A stretch of DNA of 64,000 nt, from assembly GCA_038250905.1 (NCBI GenBank), contig JBBSBV010000017.1:27440-91439 (forward strand). The letters are read 5' to 3'. Origin of the DNA: JAENVU01 sp038250905. Lineage in GTDB: Bacteria > Actinomycetota > Acidimicrobiia > IMCC26256 > JAENVU01. This document shows, piece by piece, positions 1 to 7,705 of this stretch. A program made the translations under genes and the position numbers. The number at the start of each line of letters is the position of its first letter. Within the stretch, counting starts at the first letter, position 1. The notes under the pieces were generated by a model, which did not search any database, was not told the DNA's origin, and worked only from the letters and a program-made list of their open reading frames with translations.

Positions 1-147
1 ACGGTCAGCGCCACCCGACCCCGCACTTTCCCTGGCGGGGAGTTCGGCCTCCCGTGCGTCCTGGTCATCAAGCGGCTCACCGAGGGCGAACGCCACGACA
101 AGGCCCAGCTCAACGAGATCCTGCGGGACAAGGGCCTCACGACCTGA
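1..147 (+). CDS. dapD: Tetrahydrodipicolinate N-succinyltransferase, C-terminal end (partial)
   Basis: Only the last 48 codons are inside the window, in frame from base 1 to the TGA at 145-147. The peptide contains FPGGEFGLPCVLVIKRLTEG and ends in a charged helix (LNEILRDKG), which resembles the C-terminal end of DapD left-handed beta-helix enzymes of lysine/diaminopimelate synthesis. The stop shares a base with the ATG of a dapE-like gene (TGATG), and that gene pair supports the call. The active-site part lies outside the window, so the call rests on the tail and the neighbour. Confidence 0.65.
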   Translation, partial: TVSATRPRTFPGGEFGLPCVLVIKRLTEGERHDKAQLNEILRDKGLTT

Positions 148-1214
148 TGGATCTGCTCTCGCTCACCGAGGAGCTGTGCGCGGTCCCGTCGGTGAGCCGG
201 CACGAGACTGCCATCGCGGATGTGGTCGCAACCCACCTACGCGATCGAGCGGCCACGCTGCGCGTCGATCGCATCGGCGACAACATCGTGGTGCGGACCG
301 AGTTCGGTCGTGAGCAGCGCGTGGTGCTCGGCGGCCATCTCGACACCGTGCCGCCCAATGCGAACCAGGCCCCCCGCCGCGACGGCGACACGCTCCACGG
401 CCTGGGGTCGGCCGACATGAAGGGTGGGCTCGCGATCCTGCTCACGCTGGCCGAGGCCCTCGCCGCGCAACCCGAGGCGGCCCGGTTCGACGTGACGCTC
501 GTGTTCTACGTCGCCGAGGAGATCGCGGAGGAGTGGAACGGCCTGCGGGCGCTGTTCGCGGACCATGCCGACCTGGTCGCGGGCGACCTCGCGGTGCTGC
601 TCGAACCGACCGACGGTTGGGTGGAGGCGGGCTGTCAGGGCACGTTGCACCTGCGCGCCACCTTCAACGGCGCTCGCGCTCACACCGCGCGTCCGTGGAT
701 GGGTGACAACGCGATCCACCGCGCCGCGGCCACGCTGGCGCGCCTGGCCGATCCGGCCGCCGATCCCGGGACCGCCGACGTCGACGGGTTGGAGTTCCGT
801 CAGTCGTTGCAGGTGGTGAACGTCGAAGGTGGCATCGCGAACAACGTGGTCCCCGACCGGTGCTCGATCACGGTGAACCGGCGGTTCGCCCCGAGTGTCT
901 CGCTGGCGACGGCCGAGGCCGAAACCCGCGCCCTGCTGGCCGACGCGGACGAGATCGAGGTCGTGAACGCATCCGTCGCCGGGCCACCAAATCTCTGGAA
1001 CCCGCTGATCGCCGAGCTGGTGGGGTCGTTCGACCTCGGCGTCCGTCCCAAGCTGGGCTGGACCGACGTCGCCCGGTTCGCGGCGTACGGGATCCCGGCG
1101 CTCAACTTCGGACCCGGCGACCCGACCGTCTCGCACACGGCCGAGGAGTGCGTCACCCGGGAGTCACTCGACGGCGCGTACGCCGTGCTCGGCCGATTCC
1201 TCGGCGTCGGGTGA
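147..1214 (+). CDS. dapE: Succinyl-diaminopimelate desuccinylase
   Basis: An M20-family metallopeptidase of 355 aa, the usual DapE length. It hydrolyses N-succinyl-LL-diaminopimelate in lysine and peptidoglycan precursor synthesis in the cytoplasm. Visible motifs are GGHLDTVP (H64, D66 as metal and catalytic residues), GSADMKGG (bridging D90) and YVAEEIAEE (E124/E125, catalytic and metal). A dimerisation-domain segment RAHTARPWMG lies near residue 175 and a late metal His in VSHTAEE. The ATG at 147 is chosen because it overlaps the stop of the upstream dapD-like gene (TGATG), implying translational coupling. An in-frame start at 54 would lie inside that gene. Confidence 0.88.
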   Translation: MDLLSLTEELCAVPSVSRHETAIADVVATHLRDRAATLRVDRIGDNIVVRTEFGREQRVVLGGHLDTVPPNANQAPRRDGDTLHGLGSADMKGGLAILLTLAEALAAQPEAARFDVTLVFYVAEEIAEEWNGLRALFADHADLVAGDLAVLLEPTDGWVEAGCQGTLHLRATFNGARAHTARPWMGDNAIHRAAATLARLADPAADPGTADVDGLEFRQSLQVVNVEGGIANNVVPDRCSITVNRRFAPSVSLATAEAETRALLADADEIEVVNASVAGPPNLWNPLIAELVGSFDLGVRPKLGWTDVARFAAYGIPALNFGPGDPTVSHTAEECVTRESLDGAYAVLGRFLGVG

Positions 1215-1263
1215 TCGTGACCGCACCGACCGACCCGCCATCGACCGAACCGAGGGATCTGGC

Positions 1264-1935
1264 ATGAGCATCGACATCGAGACGCGGGGCGACGTGCGGA
1301 TCGTGCGCTGGGACGACGGCGAGAACCGGGTGAACATCGAGTCGATGACCGAGTGGCACGCGGCGCTCGATCAACTCGAGGCGATCGAGGGTCCGCTCGC
1401 CGTAGTGGTGACCGGCACCGGCAAGTTCTTCTCCAACGGCCTCGACCTCGACCGGTTCGCGTCGGATCCCGGTGAGTCGGGGTCCACCATCGAGTTGCTG
1501 AACTCGCTCTTCGGCCGGCTGCTGCTGTTCCCGGCCTATGTGGTGGGCGCGCTGAACGGCCACACCTTCGCCGCCGGGGCGATGATCTCGTGCTGCTTCG
1601 ATGCCCGGGTGATGCGCAACGACCGGGGCTACTGGTGTCTGCCCGAGGTGGATCTCGGCCTGGCGCTCTCGGACGCGATGACTGCCGTGGTGAGCGCCCG
1701 TCTCCCCTTCGAGGCGGTGCAGGACGCGATGCTCACCGGTCGGCGCTATTCAGCCGAAGAGGCGGAGGCGCTCGGGATCGTCACCGACACGAGCGACGAA
1801 GCCCGACTGCTCGACGTGGCCATCGCTCTCGCCGCGCCCATGGCGGGCAAGCACCGGGGCGTGATCGGGGAGCACAAGCGGATGCTGTTCGGCGCCGCGG
1901 CCCGGCGCTGTGGGGTGGATCCGGACGGCCGGTGA
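1264..1935 (+). CDS. Enoyl-CoA hydratase/isomerase family protein
   Basis: A crotonase-fold protein of 223 aa, shorter than the usual ~260. The first oxyanion-hole segment is GTGKFFSNGLDLDRF and the second is NGHTFAAGAMISCCFDARVM, followed by PEVDLGL. The FFSNGLDL pattern recalls delta3,delta2-enoyl-CoA isomerases of the peroxisomal ECI type more than hydratases (recollection of the family), so isomerisation of unsaturated acyl-CoAs is the best guess. The C-terminal trimerisation helices are short. The ATG follows GAGGGATCTGGC, a usable ribosome binding site. It lies 49 bases after dapE on the same strand but has no obvious link to lysine synthesis. Confidence 0.75.
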   Translation: MSIDIETRGDVRIVRWDDGENRVNIESMTEWHAALDQLEAIEGPLAVVVTGTGKFFSNGLDLDRFASDPGESGSTIELLNSLFGRLLLFPAYVVGALNGHTFAAGAMISCCFDARVMRNDRGYWCLPEVDLGLALSDAMTAVVSARLPFEAVQDAMLTGRRYSAEEAEALGIVTDTSDEARLLDVAIALAAPMAGKHRGVIGEHKRMLFGAAARRCGVDPDGR

Positions 1936-1956
1936 GGGCGGGGAGGTGACCGTGGG

Positions 1957-2394
1957 TCAGGGCAGCTGCGGAAGGCCGGCGGCGTCGAGGGGCCACTCGG
2001 GGTTGTAGGCGACTTCCCAGGTATGACCGTCGGGATCGGCGAAGTAGCCGATGTAGCCGCCCCAGAAGACCGAAGCGGGAGCCTTCAGGATCGTGGCGCC
2101 CACCGCCGTGGCGGTGACGAACGCGGCGTCGACCGCCTCGATGCTCTCGACGTTGATGGCCAGCGACATCCCCGAGAAGCCGGTGCGGGCCGGCGCGAGT
2201 CCGGCGTCGCCCGCCAGCGATTCGAGTGGGTACAGGCTGAGGAGTGCGCCGCCGGTGCGGTAGAACGCGACGCCGTCGGTGTCGCCGACCCGCTCCCAGC
2301 CGAGTGCGTCGTAGAACGCCCTGGAGCGCTCGAGGTCCGTGACCCCGAGCGTGACGAGCGAGATGCGCCCCGGGATCGGTGAAGCCGTGCTCAC
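1957..2394 (-). CDS. VOC family (glyoxalase/bleomycin-resistance fold) protein
   Basis: A 145-aa protein with the two beta-alpha-beta-beta-beta halves of the vicinal oxygen chelate fold: LVTLGVTDLERSRAFYDAL at residues 13-31 and a C-terminal GYIGYFADPDGHTWEVAYNP at about 114-133, which carries the usual DPDG(H/N)..E metal-ligand strand. The substrate cannot be inferred. The GTG start at 2394 overlaps the lexA stop by four bases (GTGA), so translation is probably coupled to lexA and the gene may be co-induced by DNA damage, which is unusual for this family. Confidence 0.8.
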   Translation of the reverse strand: MSTASPIPGRISLVTLGVTDLERSRAFYDALGWERVGDTDGVAFYRTGGALLSLYPLESLAGDAGLAPARTGFSGMSLAINVESIEAVDAAFVTATAVGATILKAPASVFWGGYIGYFADPDGHTWEVAYNPEWPLDAAGLPQLP

Positions 2395-3026
2395 AGGCGC
2401 CGCATCACCGTGACGACCTTGCCGTAGATGGTGATCTCCGAGGGCTTGAAGACCATGTCCTCGAGCGCCGGATTCGCCGGGCGCAGGATGATCTTGCCGT
2501 TCTTGGCGATGTAGGTCTTCACCGTCGCTTCGTCACCGGGCATGCCCGCCACCACGATGTCGCCGTTGGTGGCGTTCGGCTGCTGGCGGACCACGACGTA
2601 GTCGCGGTCGAAGATCCCGGCCTCGATCATCGAGTCGCCACGCACGCGCAGCATGAAGAGTTGCCCGTCACCGGTGAGGTCCTCAGGGAGCGGCATCGTC
2701 TCCTCGATGTTCTCGGCCGCGAGGACACCGGTACCGGCGGCCACGTCACCGAGCAGGGGGACGTGCACGACGGGGCGCCGGTCGACGATCGCGCCCGAGG
2801 CCGGCTCGAAGCACACCTCGATCGCACGCGGCTTGGTGGGGTCGCGCCGGAGGTAGCCCTTGTCCTGGAGTGCGGCGAGGTGCGCGTGCACCGTCGAACT
2901 CGACGACAGGCCGACGGCCTCACCGATCTCGCGGACGCTGGGCGGGTACCCCTTGCGGCGCACCTCGGAGTCGACGAACTCGAGGACCTGCTGCTGGCGA
3001 GGGGTCAGAGGGAGGGCTTGGCTCAT
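2391..3026 (-). CDS. lexA: LexA repressor (SOS regulator)
   Basis: At 211 aa it is typical of LexA. A winged HTH covers residues 1-65 (LTPRQQQVLEFV, then VGLSSSSTVHAHLAALQDKG). The self-cleavage site is the A97-G98 bond in VAAGTG, and the Ser/Lys dyad is S132 (RGDSMIEAG) and K170 (EATVKTY). RecA-stimulated autoproteolysis relieves repression of DNA-repair genes. The ATG at 3026 lies seven bases downstream of a TATTCT -10 element, so the mRNA is probably leaderless. It is divergent from a LysM membrane gene across a cluster of four LexA-box-like sites, followed by nrdR, the same order as in mycobacteria. Confidence 0.95.
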   Translation of the reverse strand: MSQALPLTPRQQQVLEFVDSEVRRKGYPPSVREIGEAVGLSSSSTVHAHLAALQDKGYLRRDPTKPRAIEVCFEPASGAIVDRRPVVHVPLLGDVAAGTGVLAAENIEETMPLPEDLTGDGQLFMLRVRGDSMIEAGIFDRDYVVVRQQPNATNGDIVVAGMPGDEATVKTYIAKNGKIILRPANPALEDMVFKPSEITIYGKVVTVMRRL

Positions 3027-3033
3027 GCCGGGC

Positions 3034-3039
3034 AGAATA
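3034..3039 (-). promoter_or_regulatory. -10 element for leaderless lexA transcript
   Basis: On the minus strand the hexamer reads TATTCT, a TANNNT -10 element. Seven bases separate it from the lexA ATG (3026), which would place the transcription start on or next to the A of the start codon. No Shine-Dalgarno sequence is present. A LexA-box-like site at 3043-3056 sits directly upstream, suitable for autorepression. Confidence 0.55.
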
Positions 3040-3042
3040 ACA

Positions 3043-3132
3043 CGATCAGGCGTTCGCTGCAAACAAGCGTTCGGAAATGGCTTGACAACGAACGGGCGTT
3101 CGTGGTGTAGTGGTGAGCCGAACGGGCGTTCG
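3043..3132. promoter_or_regulatory. Cluster of four LexA (SOS) box-like sites
   Basis: The actinobacterial SOS box is CGAAC-N4-GTTCG. Two exact copies, CGAACGGGCGTTCG, lie at 3089-3102 and 3119-3132, and two one-mismatch copies at 3043-3056 (CGATCAGGCGTTCG) and 3060-3073 (CAAACAAGCGTTCG). Start-to-start spacings are 17, 29 and 30 bases. The copy at 3089 fills the spacer of the plus-strand promoter and the copy at 3119 lies at its expected start site. The two imperfect copies flank the lexA promoter region. This is direct sequence evidence for SOS control of both divergent genes. Confidence 0.88.
3082..3111 (+). promoter_or_regulatory. Promoter of the LysM gene, LexA box in the spacer
   Basis: TTGACA at 3082-3087 is a perfect -35. 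After 18 bases comes TGTAGT (3106-3111), a 4/6 match to the -10. The exact LexA box 3089-3102 lies wholly between the two hexamers, the classical arrangement for tight repression. A second exact box begins eight bases after the -10. Confidence 0.75.
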
Positions 3133-3270
3133 GTCGCCCCCGCCCACCCGTCACGAAACCGTCGCAACCACGGGCCGGAACGGGGAGTGTCACACCCTCG
3201 TGGTTCGATGCCCCCGGTGCACAGGACCCACCGCAACTCATTCAGAAGCACGATCCCGATGGAGGATCCG

Positions 3271-3696
3271 ATGGCCGCAGTCATGATCACCGAACGACCT
3301 GCTCCTCCCCGGAGCCGCACCCACACCCCCGGTCCCCGCCGGGGGCAACAGTGCCGGCTCGTCGCCGTCCCGGACGTCGCCCCTGGCGTCCGGAAGGCGA
3401 CGACCCAGGTCACGCCGGCCACGTTCCGGCGGCGCCGCCTCGCGGCGCTGCTCGGCATCGTGGCCGTGGTGGTCATGGCCGGACAGGCGGGCGCGGCGCT
3501 CGGGGGCCCATCCCTCGCGGCCCCCGAGCACGCCCCGGCGGTGAGCCGTTATGTCGTCCAGCCGGGAGACTCGCTCTGGACCGCGGCCCGCCACCTGGCC
3601 CCGAACGACGACCCCCGCGAGGTGGTCGACGCGTTGGCCAACGCGCGCGGCAGTGGCCCCCTGCTGCCGGGTGAGGTCCTGCGCTGGCAGCACTGA
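3271..3696 (+). CDS. LysM-domain membrane protein, probable SOS cell-division suppressor (YneA/ChiZ/DivS type)
   Basis: A 141-aa protein with an Arg/Pro-rich cytoplasmic N-terminus, one membrane segment at about 56-77 (LAALLGIVAVVVMAG) and an extracytoplasmic LysM domain at 93-140 (YVVQPGDSLWTAARHLAPND, then LLPGEVLRW). Divergence from lexA, two perfect SOS boxes over its promoter and nrdR next door match mycobacterial Rv2719c/ChiZ and Bacillus YneA, which block division during DNA damage. Function is inferred from architecture and synteny, since these proteins diverge strongly in sequence. The ATG at 3271 is preceded by GGAGG (3261-3265). An in-frame ATG at 3259 is the alternative but would overlap that ribosome site. 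Confidence 0.8.
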   Translation: MAAVMITERPAPPRSRTHTPGPRRGQQCRLVAVPDVAPGVRKATTQVTPATFRRRRLAALLGIVAVVVMAGQAGAALGGPSLAAPEHAPAVSRYVVQPGDSLWTAARHLAPNDDPREVVDALANARGSGPLLPGEVLRWQH

Positions 3697-3762
3697 GTCG
3701 AGGGACGGCGGCCGGGTCACCGGAAGCGGACGGAGGCTGACTCCCGATGGGGTCGGTGCGGC

Positions 3763-3768
3763 TACGTT
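3763..3768 (+). promoter_or_regulatory. -10 element for leaderless nrdR transcript
   Basis: TACGTT (3763-3768) lies six bases upstream of the nrdR GTG at 3775 and there is no Shine-Dalgarno sequence in between. The TANNNT-N6-start geometry recurs at several other genes in the window, which supports a leaderless start here. Confidence 0.45.
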
Positions 3769-3774
3769 GCGTCG

Positions 3775-4272
3775 GTGCGCTGTCCCTACTGCTCGGAGCA
3801 TTCCGACAAGGTCGTCGACTCCCGCACCGCGGCGGACGGCGATGCCATCCGGCGCCGGCGGGAGTGCCTCGCGTGCGGCCGGCGCTACACCACCTACGAG
3901 CGCCTCGAACCGATCGCGCTCGTCGTGCGCAAGCGGTCGGGCGCGACCCAGCCCTTCGACCGAGCGAAGCTCGCCCGGGGGATCGGCCAGGCGGTGGCCG
4001 GGCGCGCGGTGGCCTCGGAGGCAGTCGAGGCGATGGCCGACGATCTCGCGGAATGGGCGGGCGCCCAGGGCGCCGAGGTCACGAGCGACGCGCTCGGCCT
4101 CGCCGTACTCGAACGGCTTCGCCCGCTGGACCCGGTCTCGTACCTGCGGTTCGCGTCGGTCTACAAACAGTTCGACGACCTGGCCGACTTCGAGGCCGAG
4201 GTGGTCGAGTTGCAGAAGGCGGCCGTCCCCAAAGTCACGGCGCCCAAATCGCCCGAAGGGGAACGCGCGTAA
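3775..4272 (+). CDS. nrdR: Transcriptional repressor NrdR
   Basis: A 165-aa protein with an N-terminal zinc ribbon (C3, C6, C31, C34: MRCPYC and CLACGRRY) and an ATP-cone domain at about 46-136 (VVRKRSGATQPFDRAKL). NrdR senses ATP/dATP and represses ribonucleotide reductase genes by binding NrdR boxes. The GTG start gives the family's invariant N-terminus with the first Cys at position 3. The nrdJ gene follows on the same strand after 308 bases that hold a promoter and an NrdR-box-like palindrome, so the repressor and its presumed target are neighbours. Confidence 0.95.
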   Translation: MRCPYCSEHSDKVVDSRTAADGDAIRRRRECLACGRRYTTYERLEPIALVVRKRSGATQPFDRAKLARGIGQAVAGRAVASEAVEAMADDLAEWAGAQGAEVTSDALGLAVLERLRPLDPVSYLRFASVYKQFDDLADFEAEVVELQKAAVPKVTAPKSPEGERA

Positions 4273-4332
4273 CCGCATCGTTTCGCGTTTGCCCAGGTCA
4301 CCGGGCAATGTCGGATCGCGCGCCGTCTGGCG

Positions 4333-4361
4333 TTGACACGCTCGAACTCCAGTGGTGTAAT
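4333..4361 (+). promoter_or_regulatory. Consensus promoter of nrdJ
   Basis: TTGACA (4333-4338), a 17-base spacer and TGTAAT (4356-4361) make the strongest promoter seen in the window. The transcript would start near 4368, leaving a leader of about 210 bases before the nrdJ ATG. The 4273-4580 gap holds this promoter, the palindrome at 4393-4412 and a purine-rich ribosome site (GGGGGAAGGGAAG near 4561-4573). I see no small gene in it. Confidence 0.75.
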
Positions 4362-4392
4362 TCACGCCCCATGTCGGGGTAGGCGGGGAACA

Positions 4393-4412
4393 AACCACAA
4401 CATCTTGTGGTT
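4393..4412. promoter_or_regulatory. Inverted repeat resembling an NrdR box in the nrdJ leader
   Basis: AACCACAACATCTTGTGGTT is a perfect inverted repeat with 8-base arms and a CATC centre. Its 16-base core (4395-4410) matches the NrdR-box consensus acaCwAtATaTwGtgt at 12 of 16 positions. It lies about 27 bases downstream of the predicted start, so bound NrdR could block elongation or initiation. Alternatively it acts as an RNA hairpin. No clear second box was found at the usual ~31-base spacing. Confidence 0.5.
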
Positions 4413-4580
4413 GTCGCCGAAACCGGGGGAGCACCACAAGACACCACCACACGACACGATCAGCAAGCGATCAGCACCACCGAAATCAGCACGACGAACT
4501 GGCAAGTGAGCAAGGGCGGAAATACAGCGGAGCGGCGCCATCCGGGTGTCGCACAGCAGTGGGGGAAGGGAAGCAGCTTT

Positions 4581-7415
4581 ATGGCGATGGCGCCGGAACA
4601 GGTCGGAATCGGAATCCGTCGGTACTTCACTCGTGAGGGTGATCATCCGTACGAAGGAATCGTGTGGGAACGCCGCGATGCCCGCATCACGAACTACAAG
4701 GACGGCACCGACGCGTTCTTCCAGCCCGAGGTCGAGTTCCCGCTGTCGTGGTCGCTGAACGCGACCAACATCGTCGCCCAGAAGTACTTCCGGGGCACGC
4801 TCGGCACCGCCGAACGTGAATGGTCGCTGCGCCAGGTCATCGATCGCGTCGCCGACACCATCACCGAGTGGGGCCAGCGCGACGGGTACTTCACCGACGA
4901 CGCCGAGGCCGAGTCCTTCCGCGCCGAGCTGAAGTTCATCCTCGTGACCCAGCGCGCCGCGTTCAACTCGCCGGTCTGGTTCAACATCGGGGTGAAGAAC
5001 ACGCCCCAGCAGGCGAGCGCGTGCTTCATCCTCGCCGTCGAGGACACGATGGACGGCATCCTCAACTGGTACCGCGAGGAAGGCACCATCTTCAAGGGTG
5101 GTTCCGGCTCCGGCATCAACCTCTCCAACATCCGTTCGAGCGCCGAGGGCCTGAAGGGCGGCGGTACCGCGAGCGGTCCCGTGAGCTTCATGCGCGGCGC
5201 CGACGCGTCGGCCGGCACGATCAAGTCGGGGGGCAAGACCCGGCGCGCCGCCAAGATGGTGATCCTCAACGCCGACCACCCGGACATCGAAGAGTTCATC
5301 TGGTGCAAGACCCACGAGGAGCGCAAGGCGCACGCACTTGCCGCGGCGGGGTTCGACATGGACCTCGACGGCAAGGACAGCCACTCGATCCAGTACCAGA
5401 ACGCCAACAACTCTGTCCGCGTCACCGACGACTTCATGCGCGCGGTGATCGAGGACAAGGACTGGGACCTCAAGTCGGTCACCACCGGCGACACGATCCG
5501 CACGCTGCGGGCGCGCGACCTCATGCGCCAGGTCTCGGAGGCGTCGTGGGCGTGTGCCGATCCCGGCATGCAGTTCGACACCACGATCAACAAGTGGCAC
5601 ACCGCCCCGAACAGCGGACGCATCAACGCGAGCAACCCGTGCAGTGAGTACATGCACCTCGACAACTCGGCCTGCAACCTCGCGAGCATCAACCTGCTCA
5701 AGTACATCGGCGAGAACGAGGCGTTCGACGTCGAGGCGTACAAGCACACCGTCGAGGTGATGTTCACCGCACAGGAGATCCTCGTCGGCAACGCCGACTA
5801 CCCGACCCAGTCGATCGGCGACAACAGCCGTAAGTTCCGCCAGCTCGGGCTCGGCTACGCCAACCTCGGCGCGCTGCTGATGGCCCAGGGCCTCCCGTAC
5901 GACTCGCCGGCCGGCCGCTCGTGGGCTGCGTCGCTCACCGCACTCATGACCGGTCACGCGTACGCCACCAGCGCGCGCACCGCCGGTCGCATGGGTCCGT
6001 TCGCGGGCTACGCGGAGAACGAGGACGCGATGCTCAACGTGTTGCGCATGCACCGCGCCGAGACCGCCAAGATCGACGAGGAGCTGGTCCCGCCGGAGCT
6101 GCTCTCCGCCGCGCAGCAGAGCTGGGACGAAGCCGTCGACCTCGGTGAGCAGTACGGCGTGCGCAACTCGCAGGCCACGGTGCTCGCACCGACCGGCACC
6201 ATCGGCCTGATGATGGACTGCGACACCACCGGCATCGAGCCCGACCTCGCGCTCACCAAGGCGAAGAAGCTCGTCGGCGGCGGCACGATGTTCATCGTCA
6301 ACCAGACGATCCCGCGTGCGTTGCGCCAACTCGGATACGCCGAGGGCCAGGTCGAGGGCATCATCAACCACATCGACGAGCACAAGTCGATCCTCGGTGC
6401 GCCCGGCTTCAACCCCGAGCACCTGCCGGTGTTCGCCTGCTCCATGGGCGACAACGTGATCCACCACATGGGTCACGTCACCATGATGGGTGCGGTCCAG
6501 CCGTTCATCTCGGGTGCCATCAGCAAGACGGTCAACATGCCCGAGGAGGCCACGGTCGAAGAGGTCGAGGCGCTCCACATCGAGGCGTGGAAGCTCGGGC
6601 TCAAGGCGGTCGCGCTCTACCGCGACAACTGCAAGGTGGGCCAGCCGCTCTCGACCCAGAAGAAGGCCGGCGAGCCGCTCCCGCTCGAAGGCGGCACCAT
6701 CGTCGAGTCGACGCCCGAGCGCATCGTCGAGCGGGTCGTCGAGCACGTGATCGTGCAGGAGCCGGTCCGTCAGAAGCTGCCGCGGGTGCGGTCGTCGAAG
6801 ACGTTCTCGTTCCGGGTCGCGGACTGCCACGGCTATGTGACGGTCGGCGAGTTCGAGGACGGCCGACCCGGCGAGCTCTGGCTCAACGTGTCGAAGCAGG
6901 GCTCGACCCTCTCGGGGATCATGGACGCGTTCGCGATCTCGGTGAGCCACGGCCTGCAGTACGGCGTTCCGCTCGAGGCGTTCTGCGACATGTACACCAA
7001 CATGCGCTTCGAGCCGGCGGGCATGACCGACGACCCGGACATCCGGTTCGCCACCAGCCTCGTCGACTACATCTTCCGTCGCCTCGCGGTCGAGTACCTC
7101 GACACCGACAAGCGCAAGGAACTCGGCATCCTCACCGTCGGCGAGCGGCTCCAGCCGACGCTGCCGGGCGTGGAGGAAGAGGTCGACGCGCAGGTCACCG
7201 ACAAGCTGGAGTTGCTGCCGGCCGACGACCGGGCTCCCGCCGAACCGGTGGTGGAGGCTCCGGCCGCATCGGTCGCTCCGCCCGCCCCGCCGGCGGCGAC
7301 GCCGATCGCGCGGGAACGGGAGCACGTGCTCTGTTACGTGTGCGGCGACATCATGCAGCGGGCCGGCACGTGCCACGCCTGCCCCAGCTGCGGCGCCACG
7401 AGCGGCTGCTCGTAA
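4581..7415 (+). CDS. nrdJ: Adenosylcobalamin-dependent (class II) ribonucleoside-diphosphate reductase
   Basis: A 944-aa protein, the size of actinobacterial NrdJ. It reduces NDPs to dNDPs using a B12-generated thiyl radical and needs no oxygen. The active-site loop is NASNPCSEYMHLDNSACNLA near residue 350, with the radical-site Asn/Cys/Glu. Substrate loops FKGGSGSGINLSNIRS and GPVSFMRGADASAGTIKSGG are present, and the C-terminal tail has a Cys-rich zinc-ribbon-like end (CYVCGD, then CHACPSCGATSGC) that carries reducing equivalents. The ATG at 4581 is chosen for its purine-rich upstream site and the fit of the N-terminus. An in-frame open stretch from 4407 is not family-like and overlaps the palindrome. 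Confidence 0.95.
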   Translation: MAMAPEQVGIGIRRYFTREGDHPYEGIVWERRDARITNYKDGTDAFFQPEVEFPLSWSLNATNIVAQKYFRGTLGTAEREWSLRQVIDRVADTITEWGQRDGYFTDDAEAESFRAELKFILVTQRAAFNSPVWFNIGVKNTPQQASACFILAVEDTMDGILNWYREEGTIFKGGSGSGINLSNIRSSAEGLKGGGTASGPVSFMRGADASAGTIKSGGKTRRAAKMVILNADHPDIEEFIWCKTHEERKAHALAAAGFDMDLDGKDSHSIQYQNANNSVRVTDDFMRAVIEDKDWDLKSVTTGDTIRTLRARDLMRQVSEASWACADPGMQFDTTINKWHTAPNSGRINASNPCSEYMHLDNSACNLASINLLKYIGENEAFDVEAYKHTVEVMFTAQEILVGNADYPTQSIGDNSRKFRQLGLGYANLGALLMAQGLPYDSPAGRSWAASLTALMTGHAYATSARTAGRMGPFAGYAENEDAMLNVLRMHRAETAKIDEELVPPELLSAAQQSWDEAVDLGEQYGVRNSQATVLAPTGTIGLMMDCDTTGIEPDLALTKAKKLVGGGTMFIVNQTIPRALRQLGYAEGQVEGIINHIDEHKSILGAPGFNPEHLPVFACSMGDNVIHHMGHVTMMGAVQPFISGAISKTVNMPEEATVEEVEALHIEAWKLGLKAVALYRDNCKVGQPLSTQKKAGEPLPLEGGTIVESTPERIVERVVEHVIVQEPVRQKLPRVRSSKTFSFRVADCHGYVTVGEFEDGRPGELWLNVSKQGSTLSGIMDAFAISVSHGLQYGVPLEAFCDMYTNMRFEPAGMTDDPDIRFATSLVDYIFRRLAVEYLDTDKRKELGILTVGERLQPTLPGVEEEVDAQVTDKLELLPADDRAPAEPVVEAPAASVAPPAPPAATPIAREREHVLCYVCGDIMQRAGTCHACPSCGATSGCS

Positions 7416-7432
7416 TGTCGAGTTGCAACTGA
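7415..7432 (+). repeat. 18-bp direct repeat, copy 1
   Basis: ATGTCGAGTTGCAACTGA begins on the last base of the nrdJ stop codon and recurs exactly at 9343-9360, on the other side of the beta-helix lipoprotein gene. It contains the palindrome AGTTGCAACT. Immediately downstream are two copies of CTGAACTTCAG (7429-7439 and 7452-7462, 23 bases apart), each itself an inverted repeat, and another TTGCA at 7468. Confidence 0.75.
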
Positions 7433-7495
7433 ACTTCAGCGGGTTTCGCGTCTGAACTTCAGTGGAGTTGCACGGTGTTTCAGTCGGAACGCGAG

Positions 7496-7552
7496 CGCTT
7501 GACGTAGATCCTTGGTGGGCCGGCCCGGCGGGCCGGCCCACAGGGTCAAGCG
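7496..7552 (+). terminator. Nested hairpin downstream of nrdJ, probable terminator
   Basis: The inner stem is a perfect 11-base pair (GTGGGCCGGCC at 7515-7525 with GGCCGGCCCAC at 7531-7541, loop 7526-7530). It is enclosed by an outer perfect 8-base pair (CGCTTGAC at 7496-7503 with GTCAAGCG at 7545-7552). No U-tract follows, which is common in high-GC actinobacteria. The rest of 7433-7705 shows only the short repeats described and no gene. Confidence 0.6.
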
Positions 7553-7705
7553 GACCGTTGGTCATCGACGAACTACTCGGTGCGGTCGCGACGGAAGGGT
7601 TCGAGCACGTTGCCCAAGAGCCGCAGACGACCGCAGCGCCCTGCTGAGCAAGCGCTTGGGGCGCGCACGTAGTATCGCCCGGCGCGACCGGTGGAAAGGG
7701 TGAAG

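Noticed and set aside
4381..4580. Possible B12 riboswitch in the nrdJ leader
   Set aside because: No adenosylcobalamin-riboswitch core or B12-box-like sequence could be found; the leader's only clear structure is the 20-base palindrome. A covariance-model scan would settle it.
4362..7565. Very long minus-strand open frame opposite nrdJ
   Set aside because: It mirrors the nrdJ codons (Arg/Val/Asp-rich, no domains), as expected for the antisense of a GC3-rich gene.
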